Positions 29,501-41,306 of a DNA stretch of 64,000 nt are shown here, piece by piece. Below the pieces are notes generated by a model. It had not been told where the DNA came from, did not search any database, and saw only the letters and a list, made by a program, of their open reading frames with translations. Made by a program: the position numbers and the translations under genes. Each line of letters begins with the position of its first letter. Position 1 is the first letter of the stretch. The stretch is taken from positions 9,052,001 to 9,116,000 of the forward strand of contig CAJFCV020000004.1 in the NCBI GenBank assembly GCA_904066235.2, given 5' to 3'. The stretch is from Bursaphelenchus xylophilus (Eukaryota > Nematoda > Chromadorea > Rhabditida > Aphelenchoididae).

Positions 29501-32500
29501 TTCGTCGAGTTTTCTTTATTGCGACGGCAACAGCAGAGCTCAGAAGGACGGTTATAACCGTATGCAAATTTCTACCTTCCGGGCATCACTGGGCAAAAAA
29601 AATTTGAGAATCGGTTTTAGTGACCTATACCAACATTTTAGGCCGAAAAACTCAAAAAAAAATTTTTTGAATGTCCGGCCCTTGTATTGGCTGACGCAGC
29701 GAGCCAAAAATCGTCTTTTAAAATACGCTTCCCCAGGGTTTTCAACACAAAAACTTTTAAAAAAATTTTTTTAGGCAAATTCAAAAAAAATTTTTTTTTT
29801 CCACTTACACTGTGAAGACGGCACTTTCGTAATCTGGATCGTTTCCACATTGCCCGAGGGGGTGCTTCCGCCACTTTGGCCCACATTTAGCGGGGCCAAT
29901 TGAGCCGACAAGTTGTTGGAGCTGGTCGGTTGCGGGGCTCTTCTGATCGTCCTGGCTTCGTAATTATTGGTCATTGCTCGCTGGCCGTAGTGGGGTTGTT
30001 GAGTGAAATTGGTTTGGGGAGTGGCCATGTTTGTGGACATTTGAGAGCCTCGGATTGGGCCTCCGGATTGGACCGGGGTGGTTCGAACGTATTCCATTTG
30101 ATGTCCGGACGGCTGCTGATAGCCGGGACGGGCGGTTTTTTGGTTATAATAGGGCTGAAAACATCAGAATTTAGTAAAAAAATCATCTTTTTTTGAAATC
30201 AAAATTTTTAAAAATCCAAAAAAATTTTCTTACCTCTTACTCTAGCCAAAAAAAAAACATTTTTATGACCTACATGTCTCTAAAAACACACCAAACCCCC
30301 AAAAAATACTTTTTTCAAACAAAAACTATCAAAATCCCAAAAAAATTTTTTTGATCCCCCCTTGCCATACCCGAAAAAAACCACCCATCCAGCCTTGTAT
30401 TCCCTCTTCACATTCTCTAATCTATCAAAAACCACTATTTCCATACTCTTTCCACTTCAAATCACTCTTTTATAACCAAAAATTCGCATATTACACTAGC
30501 TTACATGAGTTTGTTGAACTTTCGGGCCTGACAGCCTTCTTTGAGCAATCGGTTGTGGAGGGTATCTTTCATATTGAGGTCCATAGGCTCTTGATGCATT
30601 TCGTTGGTCATCTGGCATAACCACAGTCACCGATCCGCCTTGATTGTACGATTCTTGTGGGCTCTGTTGTTCGTATTGAGTTGGGGTTGTGGGGGTTGAT
30701 GGCTGAGACGGAGACGAGTTCGAATAGTGGATTGGCTGGACGAATTGTTGTTGTTCGTATTGGCGGGGAGTTACGGCAGCGTAGGTGCGTTGTTGGGGCG
30801 GGGTTTGTTGATTTACGGGCGAGTGCATCACCTGCTGGACGGAGACGTTTCGAGGCGACTAAAAATGGGGGAAATTTAATTTCAAGCAGTAAAAAATACA
30901 ACTACACCTATATGCATCGTATTTTACAAACTCTTTTTGCCATAGAACCTCCTAAAACCCAAAAAAATCGAAATTTTAGGTATAAAATACCTAAATCAAT
31001 ATAAAAAATCTCGAATTAAACCGTGTCTCATATCCCAAACCCTATCAAACTTATTTTTACCAAATTTCCAACCCATCACACCTCACAATTCCCTTCAAAA
31101 GTTCCATTAGAATCCCGAAATCACAAAAAAAACCTCTAAAACACCTACATGATGTCCCTGAGTTAGCGGGGATTGTGGAAGACGTTGTTGAACTGGCTGA
31201 GATCGGGGTGAATGGAGCTGAAATTAAATTTTCGCTCATTTTAGTCCAAGAAATTTCAAATTTACCGTCATATTTTGCTGAGCGTTGGCCATGGTTCCGG
31301 GCATTGCATTTTGAACCGGCTGACCGAGGGTGTAATTGACTCGTTGTGGCTGACGGTGATCTAAAAAAATGTGTTTTTAAAAACAGCGTTATATACAGGT
31401 CTCGTATTTTACAAATAATAGCCAAAAAAATCTGCTCCATCCATCACTTTTTATACAGGGTGTTCCAGAAGGCCGACTGGCAGATGACAAAAAACGGCAA
31501 TTCGGCGGAGAAACCGGCGGAGAAAAAAAAGAACCCATTTAAGAAATTATTTACAGCCTCATGTGTGAAAAAAAACACTCCGCCCAGTTTGAGGCGGTTT
31601 ACGGAAGTCTCCGCCGATAAAAGAAAAAAAATTTTTGGATTCTAAAAACTTCAAGGTTTTTCTGTAAAACGGGAAAAAAAACTCCTTGTTGAACCACCGA
31701 ACACAAAGTCATTAATGAATAGTCTTTTCCATAATTCTTGGAACACCCTGTATTATCCATGAAACGGAACTGGGACGAATGGGGAAAATACGATTGGGGA
31801 AACAAAAAAGTATTATTTTTCTTCGATGGAAGTGTGAAATTAGGATAATCGAGGGTTGTGATTTCGAAAATGACATTCATTTTTTGTTTTTGATCTTTAC
31901 TTTTTTGTTTAAGTAGTACTGTAAAGTAGTAATTTTTTAAACTTTTTTCACAAAAACTCGATTTAGGGGTTTTCCATGGTGCTGATTTCGAAAATCTTAT
32001 TTATTTTTTTTTTCTGATTTGAAATCAGCAACATCGAAACCCCCAAAATCGAGTATCCATGAAAAAAATTAAAAAAATTACTACTTTACAGTACTACTTA
32101 AGGAAAAAAGTAAAGATCAAAGAAAATGAATGTCATTTTCGAAATCAGCACCCTCGATTATTCAAATTTCACACTTGCATCGAAGAAAAATAATAATTTT
32201 CAATTTCACCAATCGTACTTTTCCGCAATCATCTTTCTCCTCAATCGTCCCAGTTGCTCAAAAAACAGCCTGATATACCAGAATCGTATTTTACAAACTT
32301 TAGCCGAAAAAAATCCACTCCATCGATCACTTTTTATATTACCCATGATACCTACCAATGGCCGGTGACTGCGGTGCCTTCCCATGTTGATCGGCCATGT
32401 GTTTCCGCAAATTGGCGGCGGTTTTGTAAGTTTTGGGACAGCTATCACATGCGTAGTTCTTTTCGACCTTCTTCTCCGACTTCTTTGGGGTCGGCGGCAA

Positions 32501-33991
32501 CGGTTCCATAGGTGCTTGGCCATCGTTCATAGTGCTCATCTGCACCCGACTCAGAATAATCTCCTCATTCGGGGTCATCCTTGAGCCTCCGCGGAACTGA
32601 GGCTGCGCTTTTACATCGTCCTGCTTCACCGTTGGGGTCTCAACGGGCTGAACGAATTTTTGAGCCGCCACTGGCGCCGATCCTTGGATAATTTCGGATG
32701 AAGCGGGTCTTGGAGACCCTGTTGGGATGTTCACTTGAAGCGTTGTGACCCCGTGTGTTGTCTTAATGTGATTTCTGGAACATATTTGGAATCAAATCAG
32801 AAAAAAATTCGACAATTCTCAAAAATCCGTGTAAACATCGAATTTTTTTGATAAATCCAATTTTCAACCTAAAAACCAAAACAAAAATCGAAGGAAAAAC
32901 AAACCTCAGGCCATTTGTATTTTTATACGCGCGATTGCAACCTTCCATAGTGCACCGATATTTCCGTTCATCACTAAAATATTATATTATCCATGACAAA
33001 AAATTCCAAGAATTTTTTTAAATTCTTCACTCACCTAGCACCCTCAGCCTTTGCTGGCTCACTACCCGGCTCACCAAGTCGCTTACTCGGCACTGATTGT
33101 CGTTTCTGAGATCCGGAGGGAGTCGGTGCCGCACTCGGCGGTCGTTTTTTATAATTGCAAAAGTTCAAAGTCAGCGGTTTCTTTTCCAACTCTCGTCGAG
33201 GAATGTAGTTGTCTTCGAATGGACGTAATCTAAACAGTTTATAGATAGAAGTTGTGATAAAATTGCAGAACTAAAAATATTGCACATGACGGCTGGAGTT
33301 TAGGTAATAACAAGACGAAAACAGCTGATAAAGGCATTCGTCAAACCAAACAAAGACTATGGCAGTGTTTTCGACATAAAGAGCTTAGCCATTTCCGCCT
33401 CCACGACAAATAACCTTTGGTTTCTGTCATATTCACCATCAAAGCTGGCTTTGCTGAAGAAAATTACGTGACGCCTTTGAATTTTCAACAGGGAAACATC
33501 TAGCATGTGGAAAATAAAAAGCCAGTGCGTTACTAAAGTTAATTTTATCTATTTTTCTCTCCAAACTTTTAAAAGTTTAGGGAAAAATCTAATTTCTCTC
33601 AAGCCACCTCCAATCCTCATGAATAACATCAAATCCTTGCCTAAAAACAGAAAACAATAATAAATAAAACGCTTACTTCTTTAACAAGCTCATTTGAATG
33701 GCTTGGCTATAAAATGCATTAAATCTTTCGTTAACCTGCGCCTTTTCTTCATCATCTTTACAGAGGTCAAGTTCAGATTGGAGAGCATTAAGTTCTGCCA
33801 AAATTTTGGATTGAGCATCGGCTAAAATAAGAAAAAATCATAGTAAACATAATATCAATCAACGTGAGCTCTATGTGAATCAGAAAAAAGGCCTTACCAT
33901 AGTGATTTGTCTCGAAATGTGCAATTTGATCGAAATGAGTCTGAAATCGGCTCCCACAATTCTCGTAATGGCATGTTAGCAACGAATTCAT
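26594..33991 (-). CDS. JAZF1-like split C2H2 zinc-finger protein
   Basis: Nuclear zinc-finger protein resembling JAZF1/TIP27, a chromatin-associated cofactor in animals. Eleven exons read in phase: 33898-33991, 33677-33821, 33035-33229, 32905-32973, 32356-32774, 31266-31360, 31149-31217, 30505-30858, 29809-30154, 27709-27864 and 26594-26679, giving about 675 residues. Finger 1 uses Cys7, Cys12, His25 and His30. Finger 2 (Cys152, Cys157, His170, His175; CNRAYKNTNGLRNH) is the JAZF1/Sfp1 type split by intron 4. Finger 3 uses Cys277, Cys280, His293 and His298. The C-terminal half is Gln/Pro-rich and disordered, longer than in vertebrate JAZF1. Intron 9 is nearly 2 kb because of a palindromic element, and intron 10 holds the densest GCACNGTGC array. 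Start and finger identity are firm; the C-terminal exons rest on frame and composition. Confidence 0.82.
26731..27664. repeat. GCACNGTGC palindrome array in intron 10 of the JAZF1-like gene
   Basis: About 28 exact copies in 934 bases, plus several one-base variants. Between 26830 and 27080 the spacer is also repeated (AATCTCAAAATCTTTGTCGC), so part of the array grew by local tandem duplication. Elsewhere spacers are unrelated while the 9-base core is kept. Flanking bases are usually T on the left and A on the right, extending the palindrome to TGCACNGTGCA. Confidence 0.92.
28319..28388 (+). pseudogene. tRNA-Thr(AGT)-like pseudogene or SINE head (left arm)
   Basis: A-box-like TGGCGCAGTGG, anticodon-loop-like ACTAGTAATC and B-box GGTTCGATCCC are in the right order and roughly the right spacing for a tRNA. 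The presumed acceptor strands do not pair and the D arm is irregular. I read it as a decayed, tRNA-derived module rather than a working gene. Confidence 0.55.
29216..29284 (-). pseudogene. tRNA-Thr(AGT)-like pseudogene or SINE head (right arm)
   Basis: Mirror copy of the module at 28319-28388 in the opposite arm of the same palindrome, with intact A-box-like and B-box sequences on the minus strand and the same non-pairing acceptor ends. Confidence 0.55.
31456..31750. mobile_element. Mariner-type MITE, 295 bases
   Basis: Begins CAGGGTGTTCCAGAAGG and ends CTTGGAACACCCTG, flanked by TA (31454-31455, 31751-31752). The inside has GGCGGAGAAACCGGCGGAG and its inverse CTCCGCCGA. It lies in intron 5 of the JAZF1-like gene. 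The terminal pattern is shared with the 851-base MITE at 11059 but the interiors differ. Confidence 0.75.
31757..32260. repeat. Inverted repeat, arms of about 230 bases
   Basis: Two arms around a centre near 31995-32030 (shared words AGTAGTACTGTAAAGTAGTA, GATTTCGAAAATGACATTC, TTTTTCTTCGATGGAAGTG in opposite orientation). It lies in intron 5 of the JAZF1-like gene, directly beside the mariner MITE. No target duplication recognised. Confidence 0.7.
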
Positions 33992-35570
33992 GCCGACAAA
34001 AAAAATATTGTAGAGTCTGCTGGTTGTTAGGGCTTCAAAACATCTACAAACGGCGAAAGCAAAAAATGTCGCCCAAAATGCAAAAAAAATAAAAATGTGG
34101 TTGAAGACTTGACACATCTCCCTTGGGACAAGTGTTTCTTTCTGGATGTTTTCTTTTTTCAAGCGGAAAGTTGTTGAAAGTAAAGCGAATTGATAAGGGA
34201 AATTTCAACAGAACACTTTTCGAAAAGGTCCAACAATGATAAGATGCTTCTAAGTTGATCTTTGCACGTTTTTGTCGGAAAATCGGAAAAATTGCGTAAA
34301 ACAAGGAATTTTTTGCTGTCTATTGGGCTTACTTACTTAGTTTGATCGTCTATGGGCATACTACTTACTCCTCTTTTTTATTTTATCCGAAATCGCGCAT
34401 TTACTTCCAAATTTTCAAAAAACTTTTACTATTGCACTGTGCGAATTCTAATTGTGTCAGCGCACTGTGCAGAACAAGCTTTTCGAACCGCACTGTGCGA
34501 AAATTTTCAAAGATAAAATCGATTTTTCCTCGTTTTGAATCGAGGTTTAGGGACGAATAGGCTTTCTGGTGACCCATATATCAAATTATTTTAACAGTAG
34601 ATCACCATTTTTGCCATGATTACAAAAAAAATTTTTTAATCTTTCACAAAAGTGCTAGTTATGGCCATTTTTTGAAATTTTTTGGAACGATTACACTTCC
34701 AAGCCTTACAAATTTCTCTCTGTGGCGTTTGGAGCTGATAAAAAAAAATTTTCCAAATTTTTCGTCGTCATCATGACATATTTTTTGATTTTTTTATGTC
34801 ATGATATGACTTGTGCTCGAAAAATTACGACGAACTTTGCTATGCGCACGGATTTGCCACCAGCCTTTTGGTTTGTGACTTACGTCACTTTTTTGCGAAA
34901 TAAAATTTCAAGCGTTTCGGAAATTGTTCGCTTTTGTTCCAAGAAAAGCGCAGAGTACTGTTCTCAGAAGGGTAAATTTTACCTTTTTAATAGAATTACC
35001 TTTCTAAATAATCATTTTGGCTTGGAGTGTCGTCTTTTTCACCTATTGGTGTCACCAAAATGAAGCTTTTTAGTCTCTCTTCTTTGTTTAAACTTAATTT
35101 TTTACCGATTTTTAAATCAAAATTTTCACCTTTTCCTCAAAAAACAAATGGCTTTCAAAACGAAAATTTAATTTTTTAAAATTTTATTGAAGTTTTACCT
35201 TATCCATGAACTTTCAAAGGGTTTTCTTGGTATATTCTATTGTGAAATAGACTATGCAGAGGTTGTTATGACGAAATATCGAGCTGTTTCGAAATTCCTG
35301 AGCATTTCAAGACAGCTATTACTTCTTTTTTCGCCAGTTTACATCGAAATTTTCCTTGTTTTAGGCCATTTTTGATGACTTTTTAAAAATTTTTAAAATT
35401 TTTGAGCAAAGTTGCGTCACTTTTTGTTAGAAACTTTTTGTTTAAGCTCCATATTTAATATTTCGTATTTTAAAAACCTTTTCTTTATCATTTTTATTTG
35501 TAAAATACGAGTCTTAAAAGTTTCGTGATTTCAAACACTTTTCATCGTATAAAATCATCTTGTTATTTAG
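33992..35570. other. Spacer between divergent genes
   Basis: Separates the minus-strand JAZF1-like gene and the plus-strand reductase. It contains three GCACNGTGC palindromes (34434-34498) and otherwise low-complexity AT-rich DNA. No gene seen. The last bases (TGTTATTTAG, 35561-35570) form an acceptor ending directly at the next start codon. Confidence 0.45.
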
Positions 35571-36697
35571 ATGGTTCCCACCTTCACCGACGACTGTATT
35601 CAACATTCCCTGCTGCTGATCGAGAAGACCAAAGTTTCGCCCGATTCTTATATTTTTCGCTTCGAATTGCCCTCCGAAGAGCATGTTCCCGGCCTAAAAC
35701 CTCATCAACACGTAAAATTGCACGCCAAAATTGATGGAGAGCCGGTCTTTCGAAAAATGACCCCTATTACGGACGATGACACGGCCGGCTACATGGATTT
35801 GCTGATCAAAATTTATCAGCAGACCCCGGAATATCCGGACGGAGGCCTTTTCACCCGATGGCTGGATACTGTGGAGGTCGGCGAGGACGTGCTGATTAGT
35901 GGGCCAATTCACAAAGTGTGTTATGAGGGTGAGGGAGTGTTTTCCGGACGGAAAGTAAGCCATTTGAAAGGGCGAAAGTTCAAAAATATTATCCTTATTG
36001 CCGGAGGCACTGGGATAACGCCAATGTATCAGATCATCACTCATAGTTTGAAATATGACAAAGATGACATCAATATATGGCTGTTGTTTGCGAATAGGAC
36101 TACCAAGGATGTATTACTAAAGTAAGTTGGGTTTTTTTTTACTTTTTTTTGAAGTTTTGTTGTTTTTGGGGTACCAAATGGGAATTTGATTGTCCAAATA
36201 ATAAAAAATAAAATGTTGTATCCTTCAAGTAACCCCTGTACACTAGTTTGACATTTTTTGACACTAGAACGTCCGTTTTTCGCATAGAGGAACACTTGAC
36301 CCAAAAAGGTCAAGTCTTCCTTTCTTTGAAGAAATTGTCGAAATTTTCGTAATAAGACCTGCGGCAGGTTGTAAAACGGATTTCAGAGTAAAATTAAGAT
36401 GTAATTTTGTATTTCCACACTACTTTTATTTCACAATATTACACTTGATTTTTTAGAGAAGAACTCGATAAACTTGCCGCCGAAAACCCCCGTTTCCACG
36501 TCTGGTATACTGTTTCCACTCCGGATGACACATGGAATTATTCGGTAGGATACATTACAAAAGAAATGATCTCAACACATCTGCCATCACCTTCTGAAGA
36601 TACGATTACCCTTGTTATTGGACCTCTTGGGATGAAGAAATTCGCTGTTTACCCTGCGTTGAAGGAGCTAGGATATCCGGACAAGCTGGTTATTTAA
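35571..36697 (+). CDS. NADH-cytochrome b5 reductase-like protein
   Basis: Flavoprotein of the ferredoxin-NADP reductase superfamily, related to cytochrome b5 reductases that pass electrons from NADH to cytochrome b5. Exons 35571-36121 and 36457-36697 give 263 residues. An FAD domain (KTKVSPDSYIFRFELP, then GLKPHQHVKL, then TPITDDD) is followed by the NAD domain (ILIAGGTGITPMYQII, IGPLGMKKF). The flavin motif usually read as RPYTPxS is FRKMTPIT here, so the Tyr is Met, and the CGPPPM motif is IGPLGM. No N-terminal membrane anchor is present, so it is probably soluble or truncated relative to the anchored form. The ATG is immediately after a TTATTTAG acceptor, fitting trans-splicing. AATAAA lies near 36773. 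Confidence 0.88.
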
Positions 36698-37062
36698 TGC
36701 TCACTTCTCAATGAGCCGATTTTCCAAGGATTTCTATGATTTTCTCACTATGATCATATCAAAAAACTGTGAAATAAATAAATATTACTACGAGTAAAAT
36801 AAATTATGGTTTAATTACTGGATATTCGGTTGACAGCACTTCTTATTATCACGCATTACCTTTTCTGGAGTCGATTCTGACCTACAGCGAAACCGTCATT
36901 CTGCAAACAGAGTTGACTCGGGCGCAGCTCGCCAAAAAAATAAATTCCCCAAAAATGATTTTTCTACTTGAATTTGATGAAAGTAGCGGAATTAGGTCGA
37001 TTTTCCATGTGAACTGTAAGTTATCGAAGGTTTAAAGTTGTATTTTTATTGTGTTTAGGTAA

Positions 37063-39765
37063 ATGCTCCGTAAATTCCTTCATTTTCGGCCTATTTTCAC
37101 GCAAACAGCCAGGAATAAGGTCCGGAAAGTTGGAAACTCCCAGAAATCGACGAAGAAACCGTCAATAAAAAATGCTCTCCCTCCTGAAGCCGAAAACAAG
37201 CTGAAAGAATGGCCAAAATTGGTGGAATTGGAGAAGGAAGCTGTGATAAACGCGAGCGCAGGCAAGGTTTTGTTGAGAGATCTGACTTTCCGCGAATTTC
37301 GCTACGATGCGATTGATGGGAGGATTTTGGAGTTGAATCTGCCTGTGAACATGACTGGTAAGTGCTATTTGTTTTTTTGATTTCGATTTAGGCTCGGTTT
37401 GGAGGCATTTATCTTCAGCATGTCAAGTGCAATATTGCTTTTGGTCAAAGCTTTACTCTTTTGAGGCTTTTTCTAAAAAATATTTTTAGATGAGCAAGTT
37501 AGAAGGATTTCTGTTCTTTTGCGACCTGGCGTGTGGCTTCAGCTTGTTGCTGGCACCGAGAAATACACGGTTGTTGTACTTGAACAGAAGGTCGATTCTA
37601 TTCGATTGAAACTGTTTGCCAAGGGAATAACAGACATGGAAAACTGGGATGGTTTGAGTTTTACACTGTCATTCGAGAAAGAGTCGAGTCCACTCAGCTA
37701 TTTGACGGAATTCTGGTCAGACAGGAAAAGCTTGGTAAAAATGCCTGGATGGGCAAATTTTCTGATGGCACACCACGGTATGGCGTTGCCGGTGATGGGA
37801 AAGACCAAGTCGATCAAGTTCTACTCCGGTGTAAGATTTTCATTTGATTTTGTTTTGTCGATTTAGGCTTGTTCTCTTATATTGAACTAGTGATGGTAAA
37901 TCAAGATTTTCATAGGCTGATGTCTTGACTTCAATGGTCAATTTGGAATGAAAATGTCCTTAATGATGAGTAATTTTTAGAATCTCAACCACTCTCAGCA
38001 GAATGCCGTGACCAAAGCACTGGCGCCTCGACAAAACATCTTATCCATCCAAGGGCCTCCTGGAACAGGGAAAACGGCCGTAGTAGCTGAAATCATCCAA
38101 CAGGTTAGCTCTCTTTTTCTCATAGAGCAAAGGTACTCTCTACAGAGTATTTGCAAGCTTTTTTGCAACCTCTAACTTATATTTTCAGGTCGCCAGATCA
38201 GGGAAAAAGATTTTGGTCCTTGCCCCTTCGCGGAAGGCGATAAATAACGTCTCCGCACGGGTCCATCAACTAATCCAGAATCCAAGTTATCATTGCAATG
38301 TCACTCACGGCTCTGGAACTCTGAGTATCAACGATAGAATACGAAGTCACGATGATTTCTCAACTCTGGAAGCGTTTTTACCGGTTTCTTCGGACTTGGA
38401 CAGTCAAATTGAAGACTCAACTTCGATGAAGCGCTTTAACCAAGCGATGCGACTGAAGGCCACTCTGAAAACGCAGATCCTTGAGCACGCCAAAGTGGTT
38501 TATTCGACGATTCAGTCGTCTGTTGTGAGGCAGTTGCAGTACCATAAATTCCAACCGGATTATGTTGTAATTGATGAGGCTGCGCAGACCTGGGAATGTG
38601 TGGCTTGGCAAGCCGCTTTATTGGTAAGTTTGGGGAGTATTTGACATGATATGGACAGTTTTTACTTTGGGTTACCTTCAAAATTTTGAATTTTAATTTT
38701 CCCGCAAAATTTTGGCATTGTGTTTTAGCTGTAGGAAATGGACGGAAATGATGTCATAATTCATTTTCTGATTTTTAATGACTGTTTTATGACAAGTTTA
38801 ATAAATTTTCAACCTAATTTTGGGGTTTTTTTCAGGCACCGAAAGTGATTTTTGTTGGTGATCAAAATCAGCTCACAGCGTCGGCGATGTCAGCCAAAGC
38901 CGCCGAAAATGGCCTCACAAGGACCGTTATGGAACATATTGAGAAGAACTTTGGCAAGACCCTTCAAACTCGGCTCACAAAACAGTACCGAGCAAACGAA
39001 AAAATAATGCGTTGGTCGAATGAGGTCTTTTATGACGGGGAAATTGAAGCCGATGAGAGTGTGAAGAACATCACAATTGACGAATTATTGCAGAATCCGA
39101 AGGGTGGACTGATTAAAGACCCAATTGTGTTTTATGACACGGCTGAAGCTGGGCATTTTTATAGGGAAAAGAGAACGCAAGGGATTTCGTTTGAAAATCC
39201 CGGAGAAGCGAATGTGTTGATTGCCCATGTGAAGAGGTTGATTGAAGCAGGCATTCGACAGGAAGATATCGGCATCATCACACCGTATACTGGTCAAGTT
39301 CGGCTTTTGAGGGAAGGTGAGATTGGAAAATTGGAAAATTTTTTGAAAGTTTAAGCTGTTTTGGATAAAACAAGGTATTTTTTATGTTTTTTCTGGCCGA
39401 AGTAGATCAAAGTGTTTGTAATTTTATATAATGTCATGTTTTACTTGGATTTTCCGTTTTCAGCCAACCTTGGCCTCGAAAATGTCCTCATCAGCACTGT
39501 CGATGGGTTCCAAGGCGGAGAACATGAAGTCATCCTCCTGTCGTTGGTCAGAAGTAACAACAATCAATCGATTGGATTTCTAACAGACCTCAGAAGGATG
39601 AATGTGTCCCTAACCCGAGCTAAACGTCAACTTTTCATCGTTGGCGACTCAAGAATGCTACAGGTTGAACCGGCCCTGAAGCGACTGCATGAGATTTTAT
39701 TGGAAGAAGGAAAAGTTGTCACGTTAAAGGAGACCAAGAAGACTGCTGGGAAAGCAAAACATTAG
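37063..39765 (+). CDS. Superfamily 1 helicase, UPF1/IGHMBP2-like
   Basis: ATP-dependent nucleic-acid helicase of the UPF1-like SF1B group, nearest in layout to IGHMBP2/SMUBP2 but without the R3H and AN1 domains. Exons 37063-37357, 37490-37830, 37981-38103, 38189-38623, 38836-39316 and 39464-39765 give 658 residues. Order: a basic N-terminus (residues 1-40, possibly mitochondrial targeting), an accessory barrel region, a Q motif (LNHSQQNAV), Walker A GPPGTGKT at 237-244, motif II DEAA at 382-385, motif III GDQNQL, motif IV TKQYRAN, motif [17 protein letters not shown] and motif [10 protein letters not shown]. All helicase motifs look functional. The ATG follows a TGTTTAG acceptor by four bases, and the gene lies 365 bases after the reductase on the same strand. 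Substrate (RNA or DNA) unknown. Confidence 0.9.
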
Positions 39766-40335
39766 GATTTGTATATATTGTTGAGATTTTGTACACCATA
39801 AATTGTTGAAAAATTATGTCATGGAGAACATTAATTGCCCTTTGAATTGGACAAAAAAAGCTTGATTTGATAGCTGTTTCCAGGCAATCTTTTCAAATCT
39901 TTTCAAGCCCAAGTTTATTTAGTTTCTGCGAAAAATTCGGATTAAGCATGAGAAAATAATTAGCGCCCTTTCCGAGCCCGATTTCTCTTCGTTTCGGATA
40001 TTCTTTCTGGTTTCCAGGGCGACCGGACAGTCATTTCTTGTCCCAGCACCGGACATAATGACCACCACCGCTTTGTGGACAGGTTTATTTCAAACCTTCA
40101 GGGCTTGTTTATTTTATTTTTGGAACTGCTTTGTGAAATTCTAAAAGTTTTTTTGGGATTTTGAAAAAGATTTCGAGAGACCGTTTGGCTGAAAATGATG
40201 TAAAATGTCCGTGTAGAGTTTACAAGGGAAATTTTCGCATAGCGAGGTTGAGATTTCCCTTAAATTTCCCACTAGCATAGGGTGTATGTCACGTATCAGC
40301 TCCTAAAACTGCGGTTTTTTGGGCAGCCGTGATAT
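39766..40335. other. Intergenic, no gene seen
   Basis: 3' flank of the helicase followed by AT-rich DNA. No open frame or repeat family recognised. Confidence 0.4.
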
Positions 40336-40339
40336 TCAC

Positions 40340-40890
40340 AGAGGAAGCACTCCAAGTGCAGTTGAAATAGGCATGAACCTTTTCGTGCCGAAATTTGGCA
40401 AAAAGTCCTAAATCTTCGCCGACTTTCGATCTAAAAATCTCGGCTGTTTCTGCAAAGCGCGAGCTAGGATTCTGACATATATCTTAGAAAAATTATTCTA
40501 AATTTGTGCCAAGTTTCATCAAAATCTGAGCGTCGCACTTGGAGTACTTCCCCTGTCAGCGGCCTTTTCCGCCGAGAGAGTACGCAAAACGCAGAGAACG
40601 GACAGAGAGAAACACTTTTTTGGCCGTATCTTTGTCAATTTCAGGCGTAGAAAATTGGGGGTTTTTTTTTGAAAACGTCGCTCTCTATACAGTATACGAT
40701 AGAAATGTTTATGAAATTTATGAAACTTTTCATGCCAAAATTTGCCAAAAAGCGCAACATTTTTTCCAACTTTAACCCTAAACCTCTCTGTCGTTTCTGC
40801 AAAGCGCAAACTTTGCCTATGTTATTAAAAAAAGTAAATCTTAAATTGCCAAGTTTTGTCAGAACCTGATCGTCGAGAACTCTCCCTGTA
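40340..40890. mobile_element. Rearranged fragments of the AAGTGCGACGC MITE family
   Basis: Two pieces in tandem. 40340-40550 holds the right half of the family (TTTCTGCAAAGCGCGAGCTAG, then GAGCGTCGCACTT). 40555-40890 holds the middle (GCCGAGAGAGTACGC, CAGAGAGAAACAC) and a decayed right end. Remnant of two overlapping insertions. Confidence 0.55.
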
Positions 40891-41306
40891 AATTTTGATG
40901 TTTATTTTGCCTTGTCATTGCATTAGCATTCATCCTGGCCAAAGATTTGAGAGCTTTTTTCTTATTTTCACGTCCCATTTTTATTGCTCTGCCATTTTCG
41001 GCCCAATTGTCCCAGATTTTATGTCTGGATTTTATGCGATGTCCAAAATTTCTTGGATGAAAAATTGGAATTCTTTTATAAATATAAACATATTTTCAAA
41101 TGTCCAACATGTATTTTACCATCGAAATTTCCTGAGAAACTGGCTTATTTTTAGTAAATCGACAATAGCACAAATGAACGTATTTTACCCTGCAATTTTT
41201 TGAAGATTTTAATTACAAAATTTAAGATGGCATTTTTTGCTATGCTATGGAAAATATCTTTTTTACAATAAATATTATGCATGTCAAACATTTGAGGCGG
41301 AAATAA

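Larger units (their letters stand above)
27892..29717. mobile_element. Palindromic TTAA-flanked element 2 with tRNA-like modules
   Basis: Element of 1826 bases in intron 9 of the JAZF1-like gene. Near-identical inverted arms (about 27892-28641 and 28957-29717) begin AAGACGATTTTTGGCTCGC. TTAA is duplicated exactly at the edges (27888-27891 and 29718-29721). Each arm carries a tRNA-like block. The 315-base centre is unique and non-coding. Same architecture and target site as the element at 18868-20462, but with unrelated sequence. Confidence 0.82.

Noticed and set aside
29133..29774. 213-codon open frame across the right palindrome arm
   Set aside because: It runs through the tRNA-like module and matches the mirrored arm. 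Composition is non-protein-like and no family is seen.
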